Shown: positions 36,376-45,889 of the stretch, one piece after another | Layout of the letters: each line of letters opens with the position of its first letter | How positions within the stretch are numbered: the first letter of the stretch is position 1 | Assembly (NCBI GenBank): GCA_023411115.1 | Contig: JAEYPF010000001.1 | Span: 68,766-132,765 of the forward strand | Source: Methanobacteriota archaeon | GTDB taxonomy: Archaea; Methanobacteriota; Methanobacteria; Methanobacteriales; Methanobacteriaceae | Direction of reading: 5' to 3' | DNA: 64,000 nucleotides | Position numbers and translations under genes: made by a program | Notes under the pieces: generated by a model | What the model was told of the DNA's origin: nothing | The model's database searches: none | Seen by the model: the letters and a program-made list of their open reading frames with translations, nothing else

Positions 36376-37398
36376 TTAAAGAGTTTTCATTATGGTTTCA
36401 AGTGCTTCACCAGGTTCTAATATTCCAGCCCGTGTTTCTCTTAATACTCGTTGTATGGAATATTTTCTCATGTGAGGATATTTTTTATGTACTTCATCCA
36501 TTAATGGACAGCCATAACCTCCTTTTTTAAAGATACCATACTTTGAAGCTAAATTTTTAATTTCACCCTTTGTAGCAGAAAGCATTGCAGGTAAACTTAT
36601 TTTGATTATATCGTCATCTATTACAATGGATTGAGCTCCAGTAGATAAAAGATCTCCTGATATTAAAAATGGGATTTGATTTTCCTTTGCATAATCTAAA
36701 ACTGCACCTTTAATAATTTTAGAGCATCTTCCGCATGGGTGGAATCTGCCTTCAAGGGAATCCTTGATTATATCATTCATTTCAACTTTAAGGTATACGT
36801 GTTTTACATTTAGATTGTCACTTAAAGATTCCACATTTTTTTGGAAATATTTGGGAAGAATTATACTTCCAGGATTTACCGTAACTGCAACTGGATTGAA
36901 CCCCATAAGTTTAGAAATAATAAGTGAGAAACTGCTATCTACGCCTCCAGAAAGTGCTACAACCGCTTGATTGTTTTTAGAGTCCTTAACATCTTTAAAA
37001 TCATTCAAAATTACATCAAAATCGTTGACACTATCAAGTCTATGGTTTAGAAGATGGCATAAATTTTCAAGGGGGCGGAAATCTGCCAGTTTTACAGTTT
37101 TTAATATCTTTTTTAATTTTTCTAGAGCTAATTTTATTTTATATTCTCTAAGTAAAATATCAGGATAAGCTTCTACATGAATGGAATTAATATTAAGTTC
37201 TTCCTTAAGTTTTCCAACAACCCACCCCCCTTTTCCTATCACTACTGATTTTTCTGGTCTATCTGAGGTTATAATAAGCATAGTGTTATTATTTGTATCA
37301 AATATTATGTCTTTAATATTGGGTTTTACATTTTGATGCCCTATTTCTTCTCTTATCCTGCATATACGGCTAATTATATCCTTTTTTTCGAATGTCAA
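36376..37398 (-). CDS. KH domain plus PP-loop ATPase (COG1365-like)
   Basis: A 340-residue archaeal protein. Residues 20-100 form a KH-like RNA-binding domain with GxxG loop IGKGGW (54-59); the C-terminal half is a PP-loop ATP pyrophosphatase with SGGVDSS at 150-156. Three cysteines (C222 and C225 in HPCGRC, C297 in GGYGCP) resemble the Fe-S/zinc sites of tRNA-thiolating PP-loop enzymes. The likely role is modification of an RNA by adenylation and sulfur or nitrogen transfer; the substrate is not established. Monocistronic, starting at an ATG with no strong ribosome binding site. Confidence 0.8.
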   Translation of the reverse strand: MTFEKKDIISRICRIREEIGHQNVKPNIKDIIFDTNNNTMLIITSDRPEKSVVIGKGGWVVGKLKEELNINSIHVEAYPDILLREYKIKLALEKLKKILKTVKLADFRPLENLCHLLNHRLDSVNDFDVILNDFKDVKDSKNNQAVVALSGGVDSSFSLIISKLMGFNPVAVTVNPGSIILPKYFQKNVESLSDNLNVKHVYLKVEMNDIIKDSLEGRFHPCGRCSKIIKGAVLDYAKENQIPFLISGDLLSTGAQSIVIDDDIIKISLPAMLSATKGEIKNLASKYGIFKKGGYGCPLMDEVHKKYPHMRKYSIQRVLRETRAGILEPGEALETIMKTL

Positions 37399-38007
37399 GT
37401 TTACACTCCGTTAATATATTTATTTTGAATCTTTAAAATCATTTAATTCTTTAATGGTATGTTAATTTTAATGTGTTTATATATAATGTAAATTGAATTT
37501 TTAAATGAATTTATTGAATATAAATGAACAAAAATGATATAAGTATCGTAGGAATACATTTCATCATCCGTTCTTTAAATAAAATATAAATACTAAATTT
37601 TAAGGCCTGAATATTGATTTAAGGGATTTTTTAAATATGTATAATACTATTAAATACTCTTGAACATAATAAAAATCATTTATTATATATTTAAATAATA
37701 GTTATGATAAATAATTAAATCCCTAGAAAGTGGGGGTCTTGAAGCAAAAATTTACAGTATATCGTTTATTCTGGCTTTTTCAGTGGATTTATCATTATGC
37801 ACTAGCTTTATTTATGTAGAAATAGAAACGCGTTTATTTTTTAAAGGGTAAACGGGAATATAATTTTTTCCTGTCTTCGTTTGTATTTTCCTACAGAATC
37901 ATTTGATCCCAGTGGATCTGCAAATGTATTTAAAATTAAAAGAAGGGATTACAGGTATCCGATACGATTTAGAGGTTATTAAATCAGGCCTAAAGAAGGA
38001 GAAATAT
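37399..38007. other. AT-rich intergenic region, no confident gene
   Basis: TATA-like elements occur at about 37474-37484 (TTTATATATAA) and 37680-37697 (TTATTATATATTTAAATA). The first reads both ways and may serve the PP-loop gene. A 26-codon frame at 37739-37819 follows a G-run but has no further support. Sequence 37903-38007 is open in frame with the acyltransferase and could be its N-terminus if the TTG at 37903 is used. Confidence 0.5.
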
Positions 38008-38646
38008 ATGCCAATCTTCAAAGATTTATGGGGAGAAAAAAGAGGCTTTAAAAACATTTTTTTAGGGTCAGAAAATCCAAATGAAACATTTGCATTTCAA
38101 AATAATGCAACTATTGGGCTAAAGTATAAAAGGGGAAGTAAACCTCCTGTAATTGGTAATAATTCTGTCATCCGTTCAAATACAGTTATATATAATGATG
38201 TTAAGATTGGAAATAATTTTAAAACAGGACATAATGTTTTAATCAGAGAAAAAACTGTTATAGGTAATAATGTTCTTGTTGGGACCAATGCAGTTATTGA
38301 GGGAAACTGCGACATAGGAGATAATGTAAGTATACAGTCAAATGTATATGTGCCTACAGATTCTATAATCGAAGATTATGTTTTTATTGGACCATGTGCA
38401 TGCTTTACTAATGATAGGTATCCAATAAGGGCTGACTATGAACTTAGGGGCCCAACTATAAAAGAAGGGGCTTCAATTGGCGCAAATTCAACATTCTTAT
38501 CTGGTATTGAAGTTGGAGAAGGTGCAATGGTTGCAGCAGGCGCAATTGTAACCAGGGATGTTCCACCATTTTATCTTGCAATAGGCGCTCCAGCTAGGAT
38601 AAAGCCTCTTCCAAGGCCTTTTAGAGTTTTAAATAAAATTAAATAA
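38008..38646 (+). CDS. Hexapeptide-repeat acyltransferase
   Basis: Left-handed beta-helix transferase (LbetaH). The core shows many [LIV]-G-x-x hexapeptides: IGNNSVI, IGNNFKTG, IGNNVLVG, IGDNVSIQ, then VFIGPCACFTNDRYP and the C-terminal VAAGAIVTRDVPPFYLAIGAPA, which is typical of sugar N- or O-acetyltransferases such as WbbJ/PglD-like enzymes acting on nucleotide sugars. ATG 38008 is chosen because AAGGAG is 6 nt upstream (212 residues); the TTG at 37903 would add 35 residues. No sugar gene neighbours it. Confidence 0.8.
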   Translation: MPIFKDLWGEKRGFKNIFLGSENPNETFAFQNNATIGLKYKRGSKPPVIGNNSVIRSNTVIYNDVKIGNNFKTGHNVLIREKTVIGNNVLVGTNAVIEGNCDIGDNVSIQSNVYVPTDSIIEDYVFIGPCACFTNDRYPIRADYELRGPTIKEGASIGANSTFLSGIEVGEGAMVAAGAIVTRDVPPFYLAIGAPARIKPLPRPFRVLNKIK

Positions 38647-38694
38647 TATAGGTCCCTCTTTTTTAAAAAATGAGTTTATTTTATCTATACTCAA

Positions 38695-39156
38695 TTACCT
38701 TCCATAAATTCCCATTAATTGCCCTTCATCAAGAACATTCTCGTCTAAAACCCTCAAAAACTCTTCTCTTTTAACTTCGGGACCGGGATTTAAAGTAGTA
38801 TCCAGTGCATAAATTCTAAAAAAGTATCTATGTTCTTCACCTTCAGGTGGACAGGGGCCTCCATAACCCGCATATCCAAAATCATTTATCCCCTGAACCA
38901 TGCCGTTTTCAAGTCTTTCTTTATTTTTTATCCCTGCAGAAAGTTCCATGGTACTTGGAGGTATATTAAAAATAATCCAGTGTGTCCATGTTCCAAGGGC
39001 TGCATCAGGGTCTTCACATAAAACAGCAAAACTTAGGGTACGTTCTGGCAGTGTACTCCATCTAAGTGGGGGTGAAACATTCATATCATCACAGGTATGT
39101 GCTGCTGGTATTATATCCCCATCTTCAAAAACATCACTTATAAGATGTATTGCCAT
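38695..39156 (-). CDS. YbhB/YbcL-family (PEBP/Raf kinase inhibitor-like) protein
   Basis: A 153-residue phosphatidylethanolamine-binding-protein fold. Family blocks are HTCDDMNVSPPLRWS, CEDPDAALGTWTHWIIFNIPP, GINDFGYAGYGGPCPPEGEEHRY (conserved anion-binding pocket) and YALDTTL. Cellular role in prokaryotes is unclear. The ATG is preceded by ATGGAGGAAAAAAT on its strand. A TATA element reading GTATATAAAGGG on the minus strand at 39241-39252 probably drives it. Confidence 0.92.
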   Translation of the reverse strand: MAIHLISDVFEDGDIIPAAHTCDDMNVSPPLRWSTLPERTLSFAVLCEDPDAALGTWTHWIIFNIPPSTMELSAGIKNKERLENGMVQGINDFGYAGYGGPCPPEGEEHRYFFRIYALDTTLNPGPEVKREEFLRVLDENVLDEGQLMGIYGR

Positions 39157-39240
39157 ATTTTTTCCTCCATATCTCTAATTTTATTATATTTATTGAGCTA
39201 ATAATTAATATTATTTTGTAAATAATTAGTACTAAATGGG

Positions 39241-39252
39241 CCCTTTATATAC
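39241..39252 (-). promoter_or_regulatory. TATA box of the PEBP gene
   Basis: On the minus strand the sequence reads GTATATAAAGGG, about 85 bp upstream of the PEBP ATG. The element could also be read on the plus strand (CCCTTTATATAC). The rest of 39253-39565 has no gene that I can support. Confidence 0.45.
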
Positions 39253-39569
39253 ACCAAATGTGTACAAAATGCCGTATCCTCATCTTTCTTTTTCAAATGA
39301 TTAAATTCTACTCCCTAAATTAATAATAACACAAATTTTCTAGAAATTATTACAAAAAAAACATTATTTGAGCTTTTTTTTCAAGATGAAACCTATGGTT
39401 TGAAGCTCATTTTAATGTTGAAATTAGCCGTGATTTTCTAACATGATAATAAATTTTTTTTCCAATTCTCATCAAGAACTGAAAGTGAGTCAAGGCACGT
39501 CTTTGATTATGGATTTAATTCAAGTCACAATTCAAAAATTAATTATGTAAACTCAATAAAATCGGTAAA

Positions 39570-39577
39570 TTTAAATA
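39570..39577 (+). promoter_or_regulatory. TATA box of the second histone gene
   Basis: TTTAAATA, about 36-43 bp before the histone ATG, giving a short leader that carries GAGGTGAT at 39601-39608. Unlike histone A, there is no 30-bp array upstream. Confidence 0.45.
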
Positions 39578-39612
39578 CTATGGAGTACTAATAAAAGAAT
39601 GAGGTGATATAT

Positions 39613-39828
<216 letters not shown>

Positions 39829-40241
39829 TTTTTGGCTGTTAACAGTTTAACAGTCTAATATTTTCTTTTTTTGGTTTATATTTTCAATTATAAATGCAAT
39901 AACTTAATTGATTTATCTAGTTTTTTAATCTTAAATGGTAAGTAACGATGGATTCTATGTTAGTTATTAAATCCTGATTACATTGTTATAACATTTGTTA
40001 AAATAAGACCTAAAAAGTGATTGAATATTATACCTGATTAGTTAAAAAATTCATTTTGACCATATTTTTGAAAAGAGTTGAAATGTTTATATATGTCACA
40101 CTTCAAAATAAGAATAGATAAGTTAATTCTAAAAATTGATATTATGCTTTAAAAATTAATTAATTAAGAAACATTCAAACATATCGTGTTTGAAGTACCA
40201 AAAATAAAAAATTTTGAGTATGAACTACTTTTGGTGATAGA
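39829..40241. other. Intergenic region with ABCE1 promoter and leader hairpin
   Basis: After the histone B stop there are T-rich runs at 39862-39871 (likely terminator). A TATA box TTTATATAT lies at 40086-40094, predicting a start near 40118 and a leader of about 120 nt. Within the leader, TTCAAACA-TATCG-TGTTTGAA (40174-40194) is a perfect 8-bp hairpin. No gene is visible. Confidence 0.5.
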
Positions 40242-42017
40242 TTGACAAGAATTGCAATACTAGATCGTGATCGATGCCAGCCTAAAAAATGCAACTATGT
40301 ATGCATCGAATACTGTCCAGGGGTCAGAATGGAAGAAGATACCATAACTATTGATCCTAAAACTAAAAAAGCAGTATTTTCAGAAGAATTATGCCAGGGA
40401 TGCGGAATATGTACAAAAAGATGTTATTTAGATGCAGTAACTATTATAAATCTTCCTGAAGCTTTAGAAGAACCTATACATCGATACGGTCAGAATATGT
40501 TTGAGTTATTTGGACTTCCAAACATAAAGGAGGGATCAGTAGTAGGTATTTTAGGTCCCAACGGTATAGGAAAATCTACAATTATAAAGATACTTTCTGG
40601 AGAATTAAAACCAAATTTAGGCAATTATGAAGAGGAACCGGAATGGGAAGATATAATAAATTACTTTAAAGGTTCACAACTCCAATCTTATTTTAAAAAA
40701 TTATCAGAAGGAAATTTAAAGACTTCTCATAAGCCTCAAATGGTTGATATGTTACCAAAAGTGGTAAAAGGGGAAGTTGGAAATCTCCTTGAAAAGGTCG
40801 ATGAAAGAAATAAAATAGGCGAAATATCAAAGACTCTTGAAATAGACCAGATATTAGATAGAGATATTTCAAAACTCAGTGGAGGGGAACTTCAAAGGGT
40901 TGCAATTGCTGCAGCAGCCTTAAAAGACGCTGATTTTTATTATTTCGATGAGCCGACATCCTGGCTAGATGTGAGGCAGCGATTAAATGCTGTAAAAGTT
41001 ATAAGGGAACTTGCAGAAGAAGGAAAATCTGTGATGGTCATTGAACACGATTTGGCCGCACTTGATGCCATGTCTGACTATGTACATATTTTATACGGCC
41101 ATCCTGGAGCTTATGGTGTTGTAGCGCAAATGAGGGGAGTAAGAGTTGGAATAAACACTTACATTGGAGGATTTTTAAGGGAAGAAAATGTAAGGTTTAG
41201 GAGACAGCCGATAGTCTTTGAAGTAAGGCCTCCAGCTGAAGTAATTGAAGGAGAAGTCCTTGCAGAGTATACTGCCCTTAAAAAATCATACGATGGATTT
41301 TCAGTTGATGCTGAAGAAGGTGAAGTACAGCACAATGAAATTATAACTGCATTTGGACCAAACGGTATTGGAAAAACCACCTTTGCAAAGATGCTTGCAG
41401 ATGTGGAAAAACCAGATGAAGGAAAAATAAAGAAAAAAGTTTCAATTGCATACAAACCACAGTATTTGGCTTCTAATTTTGATGGGACTGTACAGGAATT
41501 CTTAATGACCACAGCCCCTACTTACGGCACTAATTTGTTTAAAACTGAAATTATCAAACCCTTTACCCTTGATGAGATCATGGATAAAAATGTTAAAGAT
41601 TTAAGTGGTGGAGAGCTGCAGCGACTTGCTGTTGCAGCTGCACTTGCAAAAGACGCCGATGTTTATCTTTTTGACGAGCCTACTGCATTTATGGACGTTG
41701 AACAGAGACTAAGGGCTGCTAGAGCTATACAGAAGATAATAGAAAGCCGCCATGCAGCATCAATCATCATAGATCATGATATAGTCTTTATAGATTACAT
41801 ATCTGACCGTGCAATGGTTTTTTACGGCGAACCTGGAATTGAAGGACACGCCACGTCCCCAATGGATCTTCGATCTGCCATGAACCGATTCTTATCTGAT
41901 GTTGGAATAACATTTAGAAGGGATAAAGAGACTAAACGTCCACGTGTCAATAAATTTGGAAGTTATCTCGACCGTGAACAGAAGGAGAAAGGAGAATATT
42001 ACTATCTGGAAAGTTAA
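40242..42017 (+). CDS. ABCE1/Rli1 ribosome recycling ATPase
   Basis: Splits ribosomes after termination or rescue with aPelota/aRF1. TTG start after GGTGAT. The N-terminus carries two 4Fe-4S clusters: C12, C17, C21, C25 and C51, C54, C57, C61. Twin ABC domains follow: Walker A GPNGIGKS at 105-112 and GPNGIGKT in the second, LSGGELQR signatures in both, and Walker B segments ending FDEPTSWLD and FDEPTAFMD. 591 residues is full length. Confidence 0.97.
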   Translation: MTRIAILDRDRCQPKKCNYVCIEYCPGVRMEEDTITIDPKTKKAVFSEELCQGCGICTKRCYLDAVTIINLPEALEEPIHRYGQNMFELFGLPNIKEGSVVGILGPNGIGKSTIIKILSGELKPNLGNYEEEPEWEDIINYFKGSQLQSYFKKLSEGNLKTSHKPQMVDMLPKVVKGEVGNLLEKVDERNKIGEISKTLEIDQILDRDISKLSGGELQRVAIAAAALKDADFYYFDEPTSWLDVRQRLNAVKVIRELAEEGKSVMVIEHDLAALDAMSDYVHILYGHPGAYGVVAQMRGVRVGINTYIGGFLREENVRFRRQPIVFEVRPPAEVIEGEVLAEYTALKKSYDGFSVDAEEGEVQHNEIITAFGPNGIGKTTFAKMLADVEKPDEGKIKKKVSIAYKPQYLASNFDGTVQEFLMTTAPTYGTNLFKTEIIKPFTLDEIMDKNVKDLSGGELQRLAVAAALAKDADVYLFDEPTAFMDVEQRLRAARAIQKIIESRHAASIIIDHDIVFIDYISDRAMVFYGEPGIEGHATSPMDLRSAMNRFLSDVGITFRRDKETKRPRVNKFGSYLDREQKEKGEYYYLES

Positions 42018-42148
42018 ATTCCAGATTATATTTTCTATTTTATATAGATTAATAATTAATCTAAACGAATTCATTTCTGTTTGTGAAATCTTTTATATAA
42101 AAGGATCCTACTGTATATATGACCATTACTTCATGGTCAGGTGATACA

Positions 42149-42319
42149 ATGAATTCGAACATAATAGCATCAATTTTGTTTATAATAGTAATAGTATTAG
42201 AATTGTACCAGATTTTTGTTTTAGGGCAGTATACATGGAGTGATTACCTGGCGGTGATTCTTATAGCTGCTGCTTTGGCATTTACTTTAAAGGGAGCATT
42301 GAATCCTAAAAAGACATAA
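42149..42319 (+). CDS. Small membrane protein, 56 aa
   Basis: MNSNIIASILFIIVIVLELYQ... has two predicted transmembrane segments (residues 4-20 and 31-46) separated by VLGQYTWSDY and a short KK tail. The ATG at 42149 is preceded by AGGTGAT. An upstream TATA-like TTTTATATAAAAGG at 42090-42103 suggests its own promoter. No family recognised. Confidence 0.5.
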   Translation: MNSNIIASILFIIVIVLELYQIFVLGQYTWSDYLAVILIAAALAFTLKGALNPKKT

Positions 42320-42331
42320 TTTTACTATTTT

Positions 42332-43033
42332 TTATATTTTCAATATCCTTTTTAAATTTTCCACATACTCAGAGTCTCTAATCATACGCGGGGGAATACT
42401 TCTCTGGATGGATCCTCTTATTCCCAGAAGTTGTTCCATTTCTGGAGAAACTGCATGGTATGGCCGTCCTATTTTATTTAATTTTGGTTCACTTATGAGA
42501 ATGGCTTTATCCAGTAATCTACTTTTCTTTTTGTTTCCTTCAACGATTACTAAATCCTCTAAATCCCTTTTCATTTTGATGTGTGCATTGCCAGAATACA
42601 GATTACAAGAATTGAGGGTTTCTTTTTTAGATAATACATTGAAATCCACTACATTCTCAACAGCAAAATAGCCAATTATATAAAGTGCATTAGGATATTT
42701 ATCATTTTCATAGGGAGTGAGTCCTGCGTAAAACACAAGTAAATCATCTTTGTTTAATTTAAGCAGAGATTTTCTTTTGGATGAAGGATCTCCATAAGTG
42801 AAAGTCTCGAATTCGGGATCAAAATGCATTTTATTATCACAGATTTTCGGTGGCAAAAAATCGGCTAAAGGTTTCTTTTTTCTTCCCGAAGTATTTTGAT
42901 AAGTTCTTGTTTCTCTAGTGTCAGGATCAGATTCAGGGATTGGAATGTATTCAAAAGAACCATCATTAAATATAGGTGATAATGCTCTTCCACATCCTTT
43001 ATCGATTCCAACTCGAAGTAACATTGCCTTCAT
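42332..43033 (-). CDS. Nucleotide modification associated domain 3 (Nmad3) protein
   Basis: A 233-residue protein whose sequence matches the Nmad3 family: LLRVGIDKGCGRALSPIF, DGSFEYIPIPES, ETRTYQNTSGR, HFDPEFETFTYGDP, LLKLNKDDLLVFYAGLTPY and the C-terminal AVSPEMEQLLGIRGSIQRSIPPR. The family was defined by comparative genomics next to DNA base modification or restriction systems; biochemical activity is not established. No modification or restriction partner is seen next to it here. Start MKAMLLRVG; a downstream Met4 is also possible. It may act in nucleotide or DNA modification, or as a stand-alone defence protein. Confidence 0.75.
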   Translation of the reverse strand: MKAMLLRVGIDKGCGRALSPIFNDGSFEYIPIPESDPDTRETRTYQNTSGRKKKPLADFLPPKICDNKMHFDPEFETFTYGDPSSKRKSLLKLNKDDLLVFYAGLTPYENDKYPNALYIIGYFAVENVVDFNVLSKKETLNSCNLYSGNAHIKMKRDLEDLVIVEGNKKKSRLLDKAILISEPKLNKIGRPYHAVSPEMEQLLGIRGSIQRSIPPRMIRDSEYVENLKRILKI

Positions 43034-43119
43034 TTTAATCTATCCAAAAATCTGTAGTTACTCTCAAAATCAAAAAATAAACTTAATTAAAATATAAATT
43101 TAAAAGAAAAAAATAAGGA

Positions 43120-44277
43120 TTATTTAGACCTTAAAGCTTTAATTGCATCCTGGAAATCAACTGCAAACTTTTCAACACCCGCTTGAGGTATGGAAAAGCT
43201 CACCCTCAAGTACCTGTGCCCAAATAATTTACTTGTGTAATTACCTTCCCTCGCAAAGATTTTTCTATGAAGGAGGAATTCTGCAACGTCAATTGGTTCA
43301 ATACCGGTTTCATACAGGTCAATTACAAACATATTTCCATCTGATGGATATACAGGCAAAAATGCACCGTCAACATTATCAACAGCTTCTTTAATGATTT
43401 TCTGGTTTGCTCTTGTAGTATCCCTGATATGATTAAGCCATGTAGGTTTGGATTTAAGTGCAGCAAGAGCACCCATTTGAGCAACCACGTTTGTTCCAAG
43501 GTCGTTTATAACTATACTTTTTGCAGAAGCTACAATTTCAGGTGTACTTATTAAAGCACCAATACGTAGTCCGGCCATTCCATATATTTTGGAGAAACTG
43601 TATGCGGTTATAGTATGTTCTGGAGCATATTTTGCTGCAAGATGATGTTCCCTTGCAAAATCTCTGTAAGTTATATCATGGAGTAAGTAAAGGTCATTAT
43701 CAATTGCTATATCTGCAAATTCTTTGATCTCCTCTTTAGTATAACATGTTCCAAGGGGATTAAGTGGATCTATAAGCGATATAAGTTTTGTATTTTTATC
43801 CATGTTTTCCCTTACAAGCTCTGGAGTCAACTTGTAGCCACATTCTTCATTGTATATTGGAATGGACTTCACATGATCTGCAAATCTGCTTGCAAAGTTA
43901 TCTATGATAAGATATCCTGGATCGCATGTTATAACGTTATTAGTAGATTCCAGTATGTCATTCATGCAGAGATAAAGTGATTCTGTACCTCCAGCACTCA
44001 CGAAAATATCATGACCTTCAGTGAGATCTAAATCTTGAAGTATCAGGTCTTTAAGCTCAGGAAATCCTTCTGGCGGCGGGTATTTACAGTAGTCTCTGTT
44101 TTTAACGCTTTCAAGCATTGCATACATGATATCATTTTCGCTATGGAGATGGTTGGTGTTTTGACCCATCCATATCATTTCTTCATCATGAAAGACGTAG
44201 TTAAAAAACTCATTAACCGTTTTAAAACCTTTAGGTAGTCTTTTTGCAGCTCTTGCATATTTTTTCGGTGAAATCAT
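43120..44277 (-). CDS. PLP-dependent aminotransferase, class I/II
   Basis: A 385-residue fold type I aminotransferase. Visible features are the cofactor-phosphate region VSAGGTESLYLC, the Asp-Pro segment LIDPLNPLGTCYTKEE, the DITYRDFA block, the PLP lysine in AYSFSKIYGMAGLRIGALI, and the C-terminal substrate arginine in HRYLRVSFS. Substrate specificity cannot be told; aspartate/aromatic or histidinol-phosphate-type activities are all possible. GTGAGAATG leads into the start. Monocistronic. Confidence 0.88.
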   Translation of the reverse strand: MISPKKYARAAKRLPKGFKTVNEFFNYVFHDEEMIWMGQNTNHLHSENDIMYAMLESVKNRDYCKYPPPEGFPELKDLILQDLDLTEGHDIFVSAGGTESLYLCMNDILESTNNVITCDPGYLIIDNFASRFADHVKSIPIYNEECGYKLTPELVRENMDKNTKLISLIDPLNPLGTCYTKEEIKEFADIAIDNDLYLLHDITYRDFAREHHLAAKYAPEHTITAYSFSKIYGMAGLRIGALISTPEIVASAKSIVINDLGTNVVAQMGALAALKSKPTWLNHIRDTTRANQKIIKEAVDNVDGAFLPVYPSDGNMFVIDLYETGIEPIDVAEFLLHRKIFAREGNYTSKLFGHRYLRVSFSIPQAGVEKFAVDFQDAIKALRSK

Positions 44278-44495
44278 ACATTCTCACAACACATTTAAAA
44301 TGATAAATATAAAATTGTAATTCAAAAGAACTCTTAAATTACATTATCGTTTTTAAAAACTTCTATTTAAAATTATAGGTTTTCTATATTCATAAGTGTA
44401 ACCTAACTCAAGAAATGGACAAATATGTCCACTGAATAGTTTATAGAATTATTTTTACCTTATTAAATTTTAATTATTGTACATTATATAATTTA

Positions 44496-45191
44496 TTATC
44501 TTAACCCTTTATTAACAATTTCAAATTTAACTTTGGATCCGTCGGGTCTGCTCCTATGTCTTTTTAATATGGCAAATCGCTCTCCATTCTCATCTTTTAT
44601 AAGTTCAATTATAATTTTGCTCCAATATTTTAGGATAGTACCACCTACTGGCTCTATTAATCCTTCTTCATCAAAAACAGAGTATATATGATTTGTTATA
44701 ATCACTGCAATATTATATTTCCTTGCAAGTCTTGATAGAAGCCCCATTTGCTGTCCTAATTCTCTATTAATCTCAGTTTGACCGCCTTCCTTTAATCTGT
44801 ATAATGCAACTGCAGAATCAAGAATTATCAGGTCTATTTCATCTTCCCCTGATTTTAAGCTATGTTCTATCCTTTTTATGGCTTCATCCTGTTCTTCAAA
44901 TGTTGTAGGTTCAAGTACTATTATGTTACCTGCAAAGGCATCAAAATCTTCTCCAGAGATCTGTTTCATTCTTTCAATGGAAAGGCCGCCTTCTGTATCA
45001 ATAAAAACGGCTTTTTTCCCATTTTTTGCACATTGAACTAGCATTTTCAATGCTATATTGGTTTTACCAGACCCGGGCGGGCCATAAAATTGAGTAATGC
45101 TTCCTTTTTCAATTCCTCCTCCAACAAGGGGGTCAATTGAGCATTCTAATGGTATTTTACCATTTTTCTTTATATTAGATAATGTATTCAC
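44496..45191 (-). CDS. radB: DNA repair/recombination protein RadB
   Basis: A RecA/RadA paralogue that lacks the N-terminal helix-hairpin-helix domain and helps homologous recombination in euryarchaea. With the GTG at 45191 as start it has 231 residues, matching the family; TGAGGT lies 7 nt before this GTG. The longer frame from 45242 lacks a ribosome binding site. Walker A is GPPGSGKT at 37-44, and Walker B is DLIILDSAVALY. The C-terminus FAILKRHRSRPDGSKVKFEI is typical. Confidence 0.92.
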   Translation of the reverse strand: MNTLSNIKKNGKIPLECSIDPLVGGGIEKGSITQFYGPPGSGKTNIALKMLVQCAKNGKKAVFIDTEGGLSIERMKQISGEDFDAFAGNIIVLEPTTFEEQDEAIKRIEHSLKSGEDEIDLIILDSAVALYRLKEGGQTEINRELGQQMGLLSRLARKYNIAVIITNHIYSVFDEEGLIEPVGGTILKYWSKIIIELIKDENGERFAILKRHRSRPDGSKVKFEIVNKGLR

Positions 45192-45249
45192 TATTAATAC
45201 CTCATAATCGTTTATTGTCAAAATTTGGATTAAATTATACATTTAAGAA

Positions 45250-45490
45250 TTCACTCAAAAATCAAAGCTGCAAATTTTGAGAAATTCAAAATCTTGATTT
45301 TTGGTACCCAGAAAAATCCCCTCAAATCCTCAAAAATCTTGATTTTTGGGAGTTAGGAAATGTTGTCAAAACTGTAAGTTTTGACACATCGAAAACCTAC
45401 AGTTTTCGAATGCTTTGCATTTCCTAAAATTCGTAGAATTTTGGGGTCGTGAAAATTTTTCAATTTTCACAGGCTTCGATTTTTCGACAG
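45250..45490. repeat. Large hairpin chain upstream of radB
   Basis: Successive hairpins: AAAATC-TT-GATTTT, CAAAAATC-TT-GATTTTTG, TGTCAAAACT-GTA-AGTTTTGACA, TCGAAAAC/GTTTTCGA, AAAATTC-GTA-GAATTTT and GTGAAAATT-TTTC-AATTTTCAC. A three-way junction is embedded (see 45353-45427). The rest of the gap to 45766 is AT-rich without a gene; TTTATATAGATT near 45495 could be another TATA element. Confidence 0.75.
45353..45427. ncRNA. 75-nt predicted three-way-junction element
   Basis: A perfect 10-bp closing stem TTAGGAAATG (45353-45362) / CATTTCCTAA (45418-45427) encloses a 10-bp hairpin TGTCAAAACT-GTA-AGTTTTGACA (45364-45386) and an 8-bp hairpin TCGAAAAC/GTTTTCGA (45389-45409). The best-formed of three such elements in the window. 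Transcription has not been shown. Confidence 0.55.
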
Positions 45491-45766
45491 TTCAATTTAT
45501 ATAGATTCAGTAATCTTCACTAGATGTTTAGATATTATAATAAAAATAATTTTGGTAGAGATATTTCAATTTTAATACTGGATTTAATGGATTTAAATGT
45601 TTTAAAATCGTTAAATAAGCTTTATTTACTCAAAAATATTCAAATAAGAGATTTAAACAGTTTTTGGTGCCCAAACACGTTGTGCTAGAGGGTTTAAATT
45701 TTGATAATTTATCTCATTCACTGGTAATGAGGATGATTTTATTATTTATTTATATTAGATTAATAA

Positions 45767-45780
45767 CTTATATAAATAAT
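45767..45780 (+). promoter_or_regulatory. TATA box of the radical SAM operon
   Basis: CTTATATAAATAAT, about 110-125 bp upstream of the first radical SAM gene. Transcription would start near 45805 with a leader of about 85 nt ending in AGGGGGAT. Confidence 0.5.
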
Positions 45781-45889
45781 CATTAACAAATGTATTATTG
45801 CATTAAACTTTGCTATTATATTATTAAAGACTTTTGATTATGTATTATTGAATTTTATTTTAATGATGCTATAGGGGGATAACACTACC

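Noticed and set aside
37739..37819. 26-codon frame after a G-rich stretch
   Set aside because: Very short, TTG start, no homology recognised; the hydrophobic aromatic content may be chance.
45243..45889. tRNA-like gene suggested by the 75-nt three-way junction
   Set aside because: No T-loop consensus (TTCRANNC), no anticodon arm and no CCA-adjacent acceptor pattern; only the size resembles a tRNA.
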